From Astropecten irregularis (Eukaryota; Echinodermata; Asteroidea; Paxillosida; Astropectinidae), in contig OZ020250.1 of NCBI GenBank assembly GCA_963971285.1, positions 11,020,499 to 11,084,498 of the forward strand: 64,000 bases of DNA, written 5' to 3'. How positions within the stretch are numbered: the stretch's first letter is position 1; every line of letters starts with the position of its first letter. Shown here in pieces: positions 1-10,451 of the stretch. The notes beneath the pieces were generated by a model, which was not told the DNA's origin, did not search any database, and saw only the letters and a list, made by a program, of their open reading frames with translations. A program made the translations under genes and the position numbers.

Positions 1-332
1 TGATGTCACCATGACGTCATAAAAAGCTGAATTTTATTCCATATCGTTAAGAATGTCTGATTGTCAGGAAACTTGGTATGTGTGATGTTTGTGCTATATA
101 CTCCAATAATGTTTTAGTAATGATTTATAATTTAGAATTAAATATTTTCTGGTAAATTTTTGAGAATTGTCGAGATATGCTGGTAAATTTTACATCATGT
201 AGATGTGCATGCTGCCAAGAAATTTACCGTGACGTCATCATGACGTCATCAAAAATGCTGATTTAATTATTAGCAGCATATCTGGAGAACGGTAAGTGCT
301 ACGGTAATGATTCTTTGTGTAAAAGCTTTGTT
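1..332 (+). repeat. Partial array of the ~141-bp unit, cut by window start
   Basis: Two to three degenerate copies of the unit that makes up the bodies of the downstream elements. Each copy shows the doubled TGACGTCA block, then a run ending in TGCTGAT, then AGCAGCATATCT..GAGAACGGTAAGTGCTACGG. The last copy breaks at 332, in the middle of AAAAGCTTTGTT, where a short hairpin element begins. No gene is seen. This is probably the interior of another rolling-circle element whose left end lies outside the window. Confidence 0.7.
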
Positions 333-513
333 AGCTGTTCCGACATTTCCAATGTCGGAACAGGTTTAGTTTTTGCTTAGATTTTTATTATTAGCTGTTC
401 CGACATTTCGGATGTCGGAACAGGTTTAGTTTTTGCTTAGATTTTTATTATTATTATTATTATTAGCTGTTCCGACATTTCTGATGTCGAAACAGGTTTT
501 GTTTTTGTTCTGA

Positions 514-544
<31 letters not shown>

Positions 545-857
545 ACTTTATCACCCAAAGTTTGTTTATTCCTTATCCCTTACTTAGCTTCTTCTGATCA
601 GCTTACACATGTAAATGAGGTATTGTATGAAAGCTTATAAGCTGAAGAACTAAACCTGTTCCGACATTGGAAATGTCGGAACAGGTTTAGTTTTTGCTTA
701 GATTTTTATTATTATTATTATTATTAGCTGTTCCGACATTTCTGATGTCGGAACAGGTTTTGTTTTTGTTCTGATTTTTATTATTATTAGCTGTTCCGAC
801 ATTTCTGATGTCGGAACAGGTTTTGTTTTTGTTCTGATTTTTATTATTATTATTATT
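333..857 (+). repeat. Cluster of iterated 5'-terminal hairpin units separated by ATT microsatellite
   Basis: The block AGCTGTTCCGACAT-loop-ATGTCGGAACAG recurs with starts at 333, 393, 465, 726 and 789 (and 858, which opens the next element). Each is followed by GTTTTGTTTTTGTTCTGATTTTT or a close variant and then (ATT)n. Inside the cluster, 465-649 continues into the ACTTTATCACCC...AAGCTTATAAGCTGAAG segment also found near the start of the larger elements. The block is the left end of the elements described below, so this looks like repeated insertion or repeated replication of truncated 5' ends. Open frames across it are low-complexity Asn/Lys translations of ATT runs and are not credible proteins. 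Confidence 0.7.
650..690. repeat. Perfect inverted repeat, 19-bp arms, 3-nt loop
   Basis: Arms 650-668 and 672-690 are exact reverse complements around the loop GGA. The sequence is a left-end hairpin unit joined to an inverted copy of itself, so one strand would fold into a long stable stem. It sits at the junction between a truncated element and the following hairpin units. Confidence 0.9.
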
Positions 858-1100
858 AGCTGTTCCGACATTTCTGATGTCGGAACAGGTTTTGTTTTTC
901 TTCTGATTTTTATTATTATTATACTTTATCACCCCAAATTTTGTTTATTCCTAATCTTTTATAATGTTTGTCTGGTCAGCTTATATGAGGTATCATATGA
1001 AAGCTTATAAGCTGAAGTTAATCCTAAGACTGAGTTTGTTAAATTTTTTAATTAATTAGGCACGTGACAGCTCATTTGCATATTTAATTAGTCAATTTTG

Positions 1101-2044
1101 TAACCAGCATATCTCGAGAACAACAAAGGCTATGAATATGATTCTTTTTGCAAAGGCTTAGTAGCATCATGTAGTTGTGCATGCTGCCAAAAAATTTACC
1201 GTGACGTCATCATGACGTCATCAAAAATGCTGATTTTATTATTAGCAGCATATCTCGAGAACGGTAAGTGCTACGGTAATGATTCTTTTCGTAAAAGCTT
1301 TGTTACATCATGTAGTTGTGCATGCTGCCACGAAATTTACAGTGACGTCATCATGACGTCATCAAAAATGCTGATTTTATTATTAGCAGCATATCTCGAG
1401 AACAGTAAGTGCTACGGTAATGATTCTTTTTGCAAAGGCTTAGTAGCATCATGTAGTTGTGCATGGTGCCAAAAAAATTACCGTGACGTCATCATGACGT
1501 CATCAAAAATGCTGATTTTATTATTAGCAGCATATCTCGAGAACGGTAAGTGCTACGGTAATGATTCTTTTCGTAAAAGCTTTGTTACATCATGTAGTTG
1601 TGCATGCTGCCACGAAATTTACAGTGACGTCATCATGACGTCATCAAAAATGCTGATTTTATTATTAGCAGCATATCTCGAGAACGGTAAGTGCTACGGT
1701 AATGATTCTTTTTGTAAAAGCTTTGTTACATCATGTAGTTGTGCATGCTGCCCCTAAATTTACAGTGACGTCATCATGACGTCATCAAAAAAGGTAATTT
1801 TTGGTTTATAGCAGTATATCTCGAGAACGGTAAGTGCTACGGTATTGGTTCTTTTTGTAAAAGCTTTGTTAGACCCTGTAGATTTGCATGCTGTTGTGAA
1901 ATTAACTGTGACGTCATTATGACGTCATCAAAAGGCATAATTTATGATTGCAGCATATCTTGAGAATGACAAAAGCTATGGTAATGATTCTTTTCACAAA
2001 AGCTTTGTTAGAAACTGCAGATGCACGCTGCTTTGTAAATGACC
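1101..2044 (+). repeat. Tandem ~141-bp repeat units with doubled CRE palindrome
   Basis: About seven head-to-tail units. Each contains TGACGTCATCATGACGTCA (two full TGACGTCA palindromes), then AAAAATGCTGATTTTATTATTAG or a diverged version, then CATATCTCGAGAACGGTAAG and a GTAGTTGTGCATGCTGCC segment. Four adjacent units (1212-1757) are exactly 141 bp, which is 47 codons, so an apparent 181-codon frame runs through them with the same 47-residue block four times. Other units carry stops and shifts in that frame, so I treat the frame as fortuitous. The last units (about 1800-2044) are more diverged. Confidence 0.8.
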
Positions 2045-2080
2045 ATGACGTCATCGGAGCTTATAAAGCTGATCAAATTA

Positions 2081-2124
2081 GTCGGAACAGCTCCGTGTTC
2101 GTCCACGAACACTTAAATGTCTAG
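2081..2124 (+). other. Rolling-circle-type 3' terminus (subterminal repeat, hairpin, CTAG)
   Basis: GTCGGAACAGCT at 2081-2092 is complementary to the element's left end. Stem 2095-2102 pairs with 2105-2112 around a CC loop, and CTAG at 2121-2124 matches the CTRR ending of Helitron-class elements. The same module ends the copies at 3130, 4646, 5503, 6699 and 7743. In the last, the hairpin is damaged (GTGTGTTCACGAACAC). Confidence 0.65.
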
Positions 2125-3130
2125 TTATTATTATTATTATTATTATACTTTATCACCCAAAGTTTGTTTATTCCTGATCTCTTACTTAGCTTCTTCTGAT
2201 CAGCTTATTTGAGGTATCATATGAAAGCTTATAAGCTGAAGTTAATCCTAAGACTGAGTTTGTTAAAATTCTTAATTAATTATGCACGTGACAGCTCATT
2301 TGCATATTTAATTAGTACATTTTGTTAGCAGCGTATCTCAAGAACTACAAGTGATATAAAAATAATTCTTTTTCCAAAAGCTTTGTTACATCATGTAGTT
2401 ATGCATGCTGCCAAGAAATTAACAGTGACGTCATCATGACGTCATCAAAAATGCTGATTTTTATTAGAAGCAGCATATCTCGAGAACGGTAAGTGCTAAG
2501 GCATTGATATTTTTTTGTAAAAGCTTTGTTACATCATGTAGTTGTGCATGCTGTCCCAAAATTTACAGTGACGTCATCATGAAGTCATCAAAAAAGGTAA
2601 TTTTTAATTCTTTAATAATTAAGCACGTGACAGCTCATTCAAATTTTTAATTAGTCAATTTTGTTAGCAGCATATCTCGAGAACGACAAAGGCTATGAAT
2701 ATGATTCTTTTTGCAAAGGCTTAGTAGCATAATGTAGTTGTGCATGCTGCCAAGAAATTTACCGTGACGTCATCATGACGTCATCAAAAATGATGATTTT
2801 TTGTTTATAGCATCATATCTCGAGAACGGTAAGTGCTACGGTAATGATTCTTTTTGTAAAAGCTTTGTTACATCATGTAGTTGTGCATGCTGCCCCTAAA
2901 TTTACAGTGACGTCATCATGACGTCATCAAAAAAGGTAATTTTTGGTTTATAGCAGTATATCTCGAGAACAGTAAGTGCTACGGTATTGGTTCTTTTTGT
3001 AAAAGCTTTGTTAGAAACTGCAGATGCATGCTGCTTTGCATAAAATGACCATGACGTCATCGGAGCTTATAAGGCTGATCAAATAAGTCGGAACAGCTCC
3101 GTGTTCGTCCACGAACACTTAAATGTCTAG
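2125..3130 (+). mobile_element. Helentron-type element, copy 2, lacking its 5' hairpin
   Basis: Starts directly after the CTAG of copy 1 with (ATT)n and ACTTTATCACCCAAAG, so it is joined end to end with the previous copy and lacks the AGCTGTTCCGACAT left end. The interior has the TTAATTATGCACGTGACAGC segment twice (near 2280 and 2620), showing internal duplication, plus about five 141-bp-type units. The right end has the full subterminal repeat, hairpin and CTAG. Confidence 0.6.
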
Positions 3131-4646
3131 TTATTATTATTATTATTATACTTTATCACCCAAAGTTTGTTTATTCCTTATCCCTTACTTAGCTTCTTCT
3201 GATCAGCTTAAATGAGGTATTGTATGAAAGCTTATAAGCTGAAGTTAATCCTAAGACTGAGTTTGTTAAAATTCTTAATTAATTATGCACGTGACAGCTC
3301 ATTTGCATATTTAATAAGTCAATTTGGTTAGCAGCATATCTTGAGAATGACAAAGGCTATGAATATGATTCTTTTTGCAAAGGCTTAGTAGCATCATGTA
3401 GTTGTGCATGCTGCCAAGGAATTTACCGTGACGTCATCATGACGTCATCAAAAATGCTGATTTTATTATTAGCAGCATATCTCGAGAACGGTAAATGCTA
3501 AGGTAATGATTCTTTTTGTAAAAGCTTTGTTACACCATGTAGTTGTGCATGCAGCCCCGAAATTTATAGCGACGTCATCATGACGTCATCAAAAAGGGTA
3601 ATTTTTGGTTTATAGCAATATATCTCGAGAACGGTGAGTGCTACGGTATTGGTTCGTTTTGTAAAAGCTTTGTTAGACCCTGTAGATTTGCATGCTGTTG
3701 TGAAATTAACTGTGACGTCATTATGACGTCATCAAAAGGCATAATTTATGTTTGCAGCATATCTTGAGAATGACAAAAGCTGTGGTAATGATTCTTTTCA
3801 CAAAAGCTTTGTTAGAAACTTTAGATGCATGCTGCTTTGTAAATGACCGTGACGTCATCATGACGTTAGGCACGTGACATCTAAGCTTGTTAACAGCTTA
3901 TCTCTTCTTAGCTTCTTCTGATCAGCTTAGATGAGGTATCATATGAAAGCTTATAAGCTAAGGATCATACTGGCACTGAGTTGTAAAAATTCCTCATTAA
4001 TTAGGCACGTGACAGCTCATTTGCATATTTAATTAGTCAATTTTGTTAGCAGCATATCGTGAGAACGACAAAGGCTATGAATATGATTCTTTTTGCAAAG
4101 GCTTAGTAGCATAATGTAGTTGTGCATGCTGCCAAGAAATTGACCGTGACGTCATCATGACGTCATCAAAAATGCTGATTTTATTATTAGCAGCATATCT
4201 CGAGAACGGTAAGTGCTACGGTAATGATTCTTTTTGTAAAAGCTTTGTTACATCATGTAGTTGTGCATGCTGCCCCTAAATTTACAGTGACGTCATCATG
4301 ACGTCATCAAAAAAGGTAATTTTTGGTTTATAGCAGTATATCTCGAGAACGGTAAGTGTTACGGTATTGGTTCTTTTTGTACAAGCTTTGTTAGACCCTG
4401 TAGATTTGCATGCTGTTGTGAAATTAACTGTGACGTCATTATGACGTCATCAAAAGGCATAATTTATGATTGCAGCATATCTTGAGAATGACAAAAGCTA
4501 TGGTAATGATTCTTTTCACAAAAGCTTTGTTAGAAACTGCAGATGCATTCTGCTTTGTAAATGACCATGACGTCATCGGAGCTTATAAGGCTGATCAAAT
4601 AAGTCGGAACAGCTCCGTGTTCGTCCACGAACACTTAAATGTCTAG
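3131..4646 (+). mobile_element. Helentron-type element, copy 3, lacking its 5' hairpin
   Basis: Begins with the ATT run after the previous CTAG. Contains two spacer modules (near 3150-3330 and 3880-4050), each followed by its own series of 141-bp-type units. This suggests that two copies fused by loss of one internal 3' end around 3865, where the array passes into TTAGGCACGTGACATC. Ends with an intact subterminal repeat, hairpin and CTAG. Confidence 0.6.
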
Positions 4647-5503
4647 TTATTATTATACTTTATCACCCAATTTTGTTTATTGTTTATCTCTTCTTATTTT
4701 CTTCTGATCAGCTTAGATGAGGTATCATATGAAAGCTTATAAGCTAAGGATCATACTGACACTGAGTTGAAAAAAATCTGAATTAATTAGCCACGTGACA
4801 GTTATTTGAATATTTAATTAGTAAATTTTGTTAGCAGTATATCTCAAGAACGGTAAGTGCTACGGTTATGATTCTTTTTGTAGAAGCTTTGTAATATCAT
4901 GTGGTTGTGCATGTTGTCACGAAATTTACAATGACGTCATCATGACGTCATAAAAAAAGCTGATTTTTAATGTTAGCAACATATCTCAAGAACGACAAAT
5001 GTTATGGTAATGATTCTTTTTGTAAAAGGTTTGTTACATCTTGTAGTTGTGCATGCTGCCATGAAAGTGATAGTGACGTCATTATGATGTCATCGAAAAG
5101 GATGATTTTGAAAAAATGCTTAATTAAGTAGCCACGTAACAGTCATTTGAATATTTAATTAGTTAATTTTGTTAGCAGTATATCTCGAGAACGGAAAGTG
5201 CTATGGTAATGATTCTTTTTGCAAAAGCTTTGTGATATCATGTGGTCGTGCATGCTGTCAAGAAAATTACCAAGACGTCATGATGACGTCATCAAAAAAG
5301 CTGATTTAAATGTTTGCAGCATATCTCGAGAACGATAAATGCTATGGTAATGATTCTTTTTGCAAAAGCTTTGTTATAACCTTTAGATATGCATGCTGCT
5401 TTGGAAATGACCGAGATGTCATCATGACGTCATCAGAGCTTTTAAAGCTGATTAAATATGTCGGAACAGCTCCGTGTTCGTCCACGAACACTTAAATGTC
5501 TAG
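4647..5503 (+). mobile_element. Helentron-type element, copy 4, shortest and most diverged
   Basis: Starts at the ATT run after the previous CTAG. Its units carry more substitutions than those of copies 1-3 (for example GATGTCATCGAAAAGGATG near 5090 in place of the usual second CRE). A second AAGTAGCCACGTAACAG spacer near 5130 again suggests a fusion of two truncated copies. The 3' module is complete. Confidence 0.55.
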
Positions 5504-6699
5504 TTATTATTATTCTTTATCACCCTCTAAGCTTGTTAACAGCTTATCTCTTCTTAGCTTCTTCTGATCAGCTTAGATGAGGTATCATATGAAAGCTTAT
5601 AACCTAAGGATCATACTGGCACTGAGTTGTAAAAAGTCTTCATTAATTAGGCACGTGACAGCTCATTTGCATATTTAATAATCAATTTTGTTAGCAGCGT
5701 ATCTCGAGAACCCAAAATGCTATGAAAATAATTCTTTTTCAAAAAGCTTTGTTACATCCTGTAGTTGTGCATGCTGCCACGAGAATGGCCGTGACGTCAT
5801 CATGACGTCATACAATTGGCTGTTTTTAAGCCCTATGTCAGAGCATAGGCCTATTATGTGTGTGTACACGTACATGTACTGTATTACCGTATACAGTTAA
5901 CCCCGTTTGCAGCTGGGATTGTTTATCTCAAATGATCAGAGTCTGAGGAATGTGCTGTTATGTAAGAGGTAGGCCAGCAAGTGCATGACCATGCACTGTT
6001 GCCACGGTAACAAGGTGTGTTAGCATTCAAGCGCATGAAAGCACATGTAGAACGATATTGAAAGTACTGTAAAGTTCATCGTCTAGAGGATGTGTTATGA
6101 GGCTCACTTTCATGACCCAAGTTTATATGCTTATTTCTTTTGATTATTTAGTCAGTTCATGGTTAGTTTGATATTATGGAAATGACCATGACGTCATCAT
6201 GACGTCATCAAAAATGCTGATTTTATTATTAGCAGCATATCTCAAGAACGGTAAGTGCTACGGTAATGATTCTTTTTGTAAAAGCTTTGTTACATCACGT
6301 AGTTGTGCATGCTGCCCCGAAATTTACAGTGACGTCATCATGACGTCATTAAAAAAGGTAATTTTTGGTTTAAAGAAGTATATCTCGAGAACGGTAAGTG
6401 CTACGGTATTGGTTCTTTTTGTAAAAGCTTTGTTAGACCCTGTAGATTTGCTTGCTGTTGTGAAATTAACTGTGACGTCATTATGATATCATCAAAAGGC
6501 ATAATTTATGTTTGCAACATATCTTGAGAATGACAAAAGCTATGGTAATGATTCTTTTCACAAAAGCTTTGTAAGAAACTTTAGATGCACGCTGCTTTGT
6601 AAATGACCGTGGCGTCATGATGACGTCATCGGAGCTTATAAAGCTGATCAAATAAGTCAGAACAGCTCCGTGTTCGTCCACGAACACTTAAATGTCTAG
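5504..6699 (+). mobile_element. Helentron-type element, copy 5, with ~370-bp extra segment
   Basis: Begins with ATT and TCTTTATCACCCTCTAAGC. After one 141-bp-type unit it holds a segment of about 370 bp (5812-6180) not made of the repeat unit, then three to four more units and the terminal module. The 3' subterminal repeat has one change (GTCAGAACAGCT). Confidence 0.55.
5812..6180 (+). repeat. Non-satellite segment shared by copies 5 and 6 (first copy)
   Basis: From TTTTTAAGCCCTATGTCAGAGCATAGG through CAGCTGGGATTGTTTATCTCAA, GTCTGAGGAATGTGCTG and GTTGCCACGGTAACAA to GGTTAGTTTGATATTAT. The same segment recurs at about 7018-7378, roughly 1.2 kb on. I see no coding content. GTTGCCACGGTAACAA contains an imperfect palindrome (GTTGCCACGGTAAC), reminiscent of an RFX/X-box-like site; that resemblance is an inference only. 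Confidence 0.65.
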
Positions 6700-7743
6700 T
6701 TATTATTATTATTATTATTCTTTATCACCCTCTAAGCTTGTTAACAGCTTATCTCTTCTTAGCTTCTTCTGATCAGCTTAGATGAGGTATCATATGAAAG
6801 CTTATAAGCTAAGGATCATACTGGCACTGAGTTGTAAAAATTCCTCATAAATTAAGCACGTGACAGCTCATTTAAATATTTGATTAGTCAATTTTGTTAG
6901 CAGTGTATCTCGAGAACCACAAATGCTACGAAAATAATTATTTTTCCAAAAGCTTTGCTATGTCCTGTAGTTGTGCATGCTGCCACGAAAATGACCACGA
7001 CATCATCATGACGTCATAAAATTTGCCATTTTTAAGCCCTATGTCAGAGCAATAGAGCATAGGTCTGTGTGTAGAGGTGTGTGTGTAGTGTGTACACGTA
7101 TATGTACTAGCTGTATTACTGTACATTGTATACAGTTATACCCATTTGCAGCTGGGATTGTTTATCTCAAGTGATCAGAGTCTGAGGAATGTGCTGTTAT
7201 GTAAGAGGTAGACCAGCAAGTGCATGACCATGTACTGTTGCCACGGTAACAATTGGTGTGTTAGTATTCAAGCGCATAAAAGCATACATAGTACAGGCTC
7301 ACTTTCATGGCCCCAGTTTACATGCTTATTTCTTTCGATTAATAAGTCAGTTCATGGTTAGTTTAATATTATTGAAATGACCATGGCGTCATCATGACAA
7401 CATTAAAAAGGCAGATTTTTTGTTAACAGCATATCTCAAGAAGGACAAATGCTATGGTAATGATTCTTTTTGTACAAGTTTTGTTACATCATGCACTTCA
7501 GTATGCTGCCATCGAATTGGACTGGGACGTCATGATGATGTCATCAAAAAGGATGATTTGTTTGTTTACAGCATATCTCAAGAATGACAAATGCTATCGT
7601 AATGATTCTTTTTTGTAAAGCTTTGTTACATTACATGCTGCCATGAAATTGACCGTGACATCATTATGACGTCCTCGAAGCTTATAAATCTGATCAAATA
7701 AGTCGGAACAGCTCCGTGTGTTCACGAACACTTAAATGTCTAG
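6700..7743 (+). mobile_element. Helentron-type element, copy 6, degraded 3' hairpin
   Basis: Same order as copy 5: ATT run, TCTTTATCACCCTCTAAGC, spacer, one unit, the ~360-bp shared segment (7018-7378), two to three diverged units, then GTCGGAACAGCT and CTAG. The hairpin arm is damaged and no ATT run follows CTAG, so this copy marks the right edge of the tandem series. Confidence 0.6.
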
Positions 7744-8057
7744 TTATCTTAAATACTGTATATACTTCGGAGGTCAACAGACTTTTCCCAAATATAAACG
7801 TTACATTTATGTCAGGCCACTCAACACACGGTCCATGGTTTCATTGTCTTTTATTGGTCACTGGCGGGGAGGGATATCTTATCCACATTCTTACCATCCT
7901 GCATATCCTTCACCTCAAGAACACCATGTAAACGTTTGTTTTAAGCACAATTCCAACACGTACAAAAAACCCCAAGGGCCCTAGGAAGTTATTTAGAATT
8001 GTCATTATTGTTGACTATGCATAATAGGATTTGCACATGTCTATACCCATCATGCTT

Positions 8058-8077
8058 CCCCCCCCCCCCCCCCCCCC
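8058..8077 (+). repeat. Poly-C tract (20 C)
   Basis: An uninterrupted run of 20 cytosines. The true length is likely to be uncertain in sequencing. Confidence 0.9.
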
Positions 8078-9449
8078 TTCCAGGATGCGCCACAACATCT
8101 ATAAAATGTACAGGTAGCCCCTTTCATCTGGCCAGACGCAACACATCGCATTTATATCTAGTTCCGAAAAACTCTGGGTCTGATTGTCAATATGTAACAA
8201 TACACAGCTGCACAGCCCAACGTCCATACAAGCCGGGTCAACATCATCGGCTTTGTCCTGTGACTCATCGACAGTTACAATTACATTGTAGTTAGGCCAC
8301 TACAGTATTACACCGACGTCCAGTGACGATTGGCCCCTCCCTGCCCGGCCCAGGCTCCATGGCGCAGTGTCGCTATAATAATAATAATGGACACTTATAA
8401 TGTGCCGGTATCCGCCAAGCATGACGCTCACGGCGCAAATCAATTATTATCCCTGGTCATCGGGCCATAATTTACAGCATAATTTATAGCTCGAGATGGA
8501 TGGGTCTAAACCGACATCTCAGAGGCAGGGACATATCCCCCGCCATCGCTCAACAAAAGCGGAGAGCCTCAACCCCTGCACCAACTCAGCCGCGATAACC
8601 CTTAACGCTGCCTAGCCCAACCGACTGTTGCCCTCAGAGTCAAGCTGTATCCGGGGCCGGACTGTCTCAAGTCGAGTCATTTCACAGCCGACTTGTCCTG
8701 TGCCTATCCATACTGGAATCTGTTATACCTGTATACACGTACTGTACGCATCCCTTGCTATTGTCCGGCTCTACTGGAGTGGAAATGATGCCACCACGCT
8801 CGACCCGCTCCCGATTGCAGTTAATGCGCCTTGGGCAGAGTTGGCCTGCGGACGACTTAAGGCTAGCTCTATGCTTCCATGGACTCAGAGATGGATAATA
8901 CTTTCTTCCCCGCGGAGCGGAAAGCTGCAAGGATTCCCAGTTAATACAGCTTTTACTGCCCAATGGCCACGCCAGTCTGCACTATGCTTCCGGGCTCGGC
9001 CCTCTCCCGCTTGCAGTCGACCTGCCTCAAGTGGAGTTGTTCCAAGTTGAGTTGTTCGGTGCCCATGGGCCAATAATGTGTCCTACCTTACGGCCCGGCC
9101 CTACGGAGCGGAAATGTACCCAAGACATGTATAATCATTGTTTGCTATCGCCCGACGCTACCGGAACGGGAAACTGCGAGGGTCCACACACACACACCGC
9201 ACATGCTGTTCAACGACCACGCATCTTCCGGGCACAACGTGCAACCGTCAGCATGACGGCTTGCACACTACTACAATGACTACAGCCCAGAGCGCTCTGT
9301 GGCGCCACATTGGCGACCCTGGCAGTCATGAGTGGTAATATCCTGTTTTTGGACATTGGATAATGAATAGAGTGACTAAGGTGATTAAAATGCATCGACT
9401 CGAAATTCGGCTAGCACACTCGCAATCATGTCGTCCTGAGGTCAAAGGT

Positions 9450-9507
9450 CATACATGTGATAATACATGTACATGTTTCATACATGTGATAATACTTGTA
9501 CATGTAC
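9450..9507 (+). repeat. Two-copy 29-bp tandem repeat
   Basis: CATACATGTGATAATAC followed by a TGTACATGT block, repeated at a 29-bp period. Rich in the palindromes ACATGT and TGTACA. Confidence 0.7.
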
Positions 9508-9756
9508 TGCTCATCACATAGACGCCTATAAAAATACGTTGGGTACTGGGAAGTGACTAGTCAACCTGATCTTGTCCTTATGTTGTTATATAATCTGAGA
9601 TGAACAAACACTACTTATCACGCTTACAACCTCTTTGGATCAGCTGATTTTCTTCCTCACTCTTATGCTTTGAAAAGTGATAAAGACTGTGCAAAGTATG
9701 GTATAGATTGGAATTTCCCTCCTTCCTTTCTGTCAAGTTGCATGGCGGCTCTTATA

Positions 9757-10291
9757 CAGGGTGTCCCAAAAAAAACGCAACACTTGTGTCAAGAACTATT
9801 ATATAAAAATTAAACTGTTCAAGGTTCAGATATGTGATACAGCTATGTCTTGGCTATCACCATGTAGAATTTAAGCAACATTGGAAAAAAAAATTGTGAA
9901 AAAACTAATTAAGACTGAATAACCAAACCTCAAAACCCGATTTGTATCTTTCTTTCATACACATTTTGTGTGTATTGACCACTATGCGTGTTATCCTTTC
10001 TTTGTTTATCCTTTATCCTTCAATTCTTTTTCAATAGCGTTCCGCACTAATGACATCACACCATGCATGGCCGGTTGCAATGTTTGTCTGAGTGTTTGTG
10101 CTATTTTTAGCGCAAGTGCGCAGTGCTATTGGTCATATTTTTGCCAATTTCAGCCCTAATATCCTTAAATTCTATATGGTGATAGACAAGACATGGCTGT
10201 ATCACATATATGAATCTTGAAGTGATAAACAGTTTAATTTTAACATAATGGGTCCCGACACAGTGTTGCGTTTTTTTTCTGGGACACCCTG
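9757..10291. mobile_element. Mariner/Tc1-type MITE with TA target duplication
   Basis: The ends are CAGGGTGTCCCA and its reverse complement, flanked by TA at 9755-9756 and 10292-10293. Similarity between the arms continues inward for about 130 bp: both contain ACGCAACACT, AAAATTAAACTGTT, ATGTGATACAGC, ATGTCTTG and CTATCACCAT in the same order. The middle (~9890-10150) is single copy. No transposase is present; a minus frame crossing the element merely translates the terminal repeat. CAGGGTGTCCC termini with TA duplication are typical of mariner-like MITEs. Confidence 0.85.
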
Positions 10292-10360
10292 TACAGTGCC
10301 GAGACACAACATGCCGAGGCAGGCAAGAACGGCATGCGTCAACCCAGCCTACCTCCACCG

Positions 10361-10451
10361 ACAACTCCACAAGCTCACCGCACATTGCGGGATAGCTCCC
10401 ATTGACGACAACTCCACAAGCGCACCGCACATTGCGGGATAGCTCCTGTTG
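10361..10451 (+). repeat. Two-copy 47-bp tandem duplication
   Basis: ACAACTCCACAAGC(T/G)CACCGC followed by ACATTGCGGGATAGCTCC, starting at 10361 and again at 10408 with few differences. A recent local duplication. Confidence 0.85.

Larger units (their letters stand above)
858..2124 (+). mobile_element. Full-length non-autonomous Helentron-type element (HINE-like), copy 1
   Basis: What is seen: the left end AGCTGTTCCGACAT forms a hairpin. Then come an ATT run, a spacer with ACTTTATCACCCC, GAAAGCTTATAAGCTGAAG and CTCATTTGCATATTTAATTAG, about seven tandem ~141-bp units (from about 1101), GGAGCTTATAAAGCTGATCAAA, and the right end. At the right end GTCGGAACAGCT is the reverse complement of the left end. 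It is followed by the hairpin GTGTTCGTCCACGAACAC, twelve bases, CTAG, and then TTATT. What is known: Helentrons and their HINE derivatives have subterminal inverted repeats, one at the 5' terminus and one just inside a 3' hairpin, with central tandem repeats and insertion at T-T without target duplication. No Rep/helicase is encoded, so it is non-autonomous. The class call is an inference from structure. Confidence 0.65.
7744..9754. other. No recognisable gene; diverged low-copy sequence
   Basis: I find no family-level protein similarity on either strand. The longest frame (8628-9050 on plus) is overlapped by a minus frame of similar length and has no recognisable domain. Within 8750-9180 a motif of the type CGGCYCTACNGGAGYGGAAA recurs in diverged form (near 8767, 8920, 9094 and 9155), hinting at an old tandem repeat. 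A stretch at 8375-8460 (ATAATAATAATGGACACTTATAATG...) resembles a dispersed repeat preceded by a trinucleotide tract. Confidence 0.4.

Noticed and set aside
333..930. CRISPR-like look of evenly repeated hairpins with spacers
   Set aside because: The spacers are ATT microsatellite rather than unique sequence, the hairpins match the left end of adjacent mobile elements, and the context is eukaryotic.
1212..1757. Cys-rich secreted protein with signal-like N-terminus (181 codons)
   Set aside because: It is a fourfold translation of a 141-bp non-coding repeat; other units in the same array contain stops and frameshifts in that frame.
8628..9050. 140-codon plus-strand frame as a host gene
   Set aside because: No recognisable domain, long overlapping minus frames, and an internal diverged repeat; composition alone can explain it.
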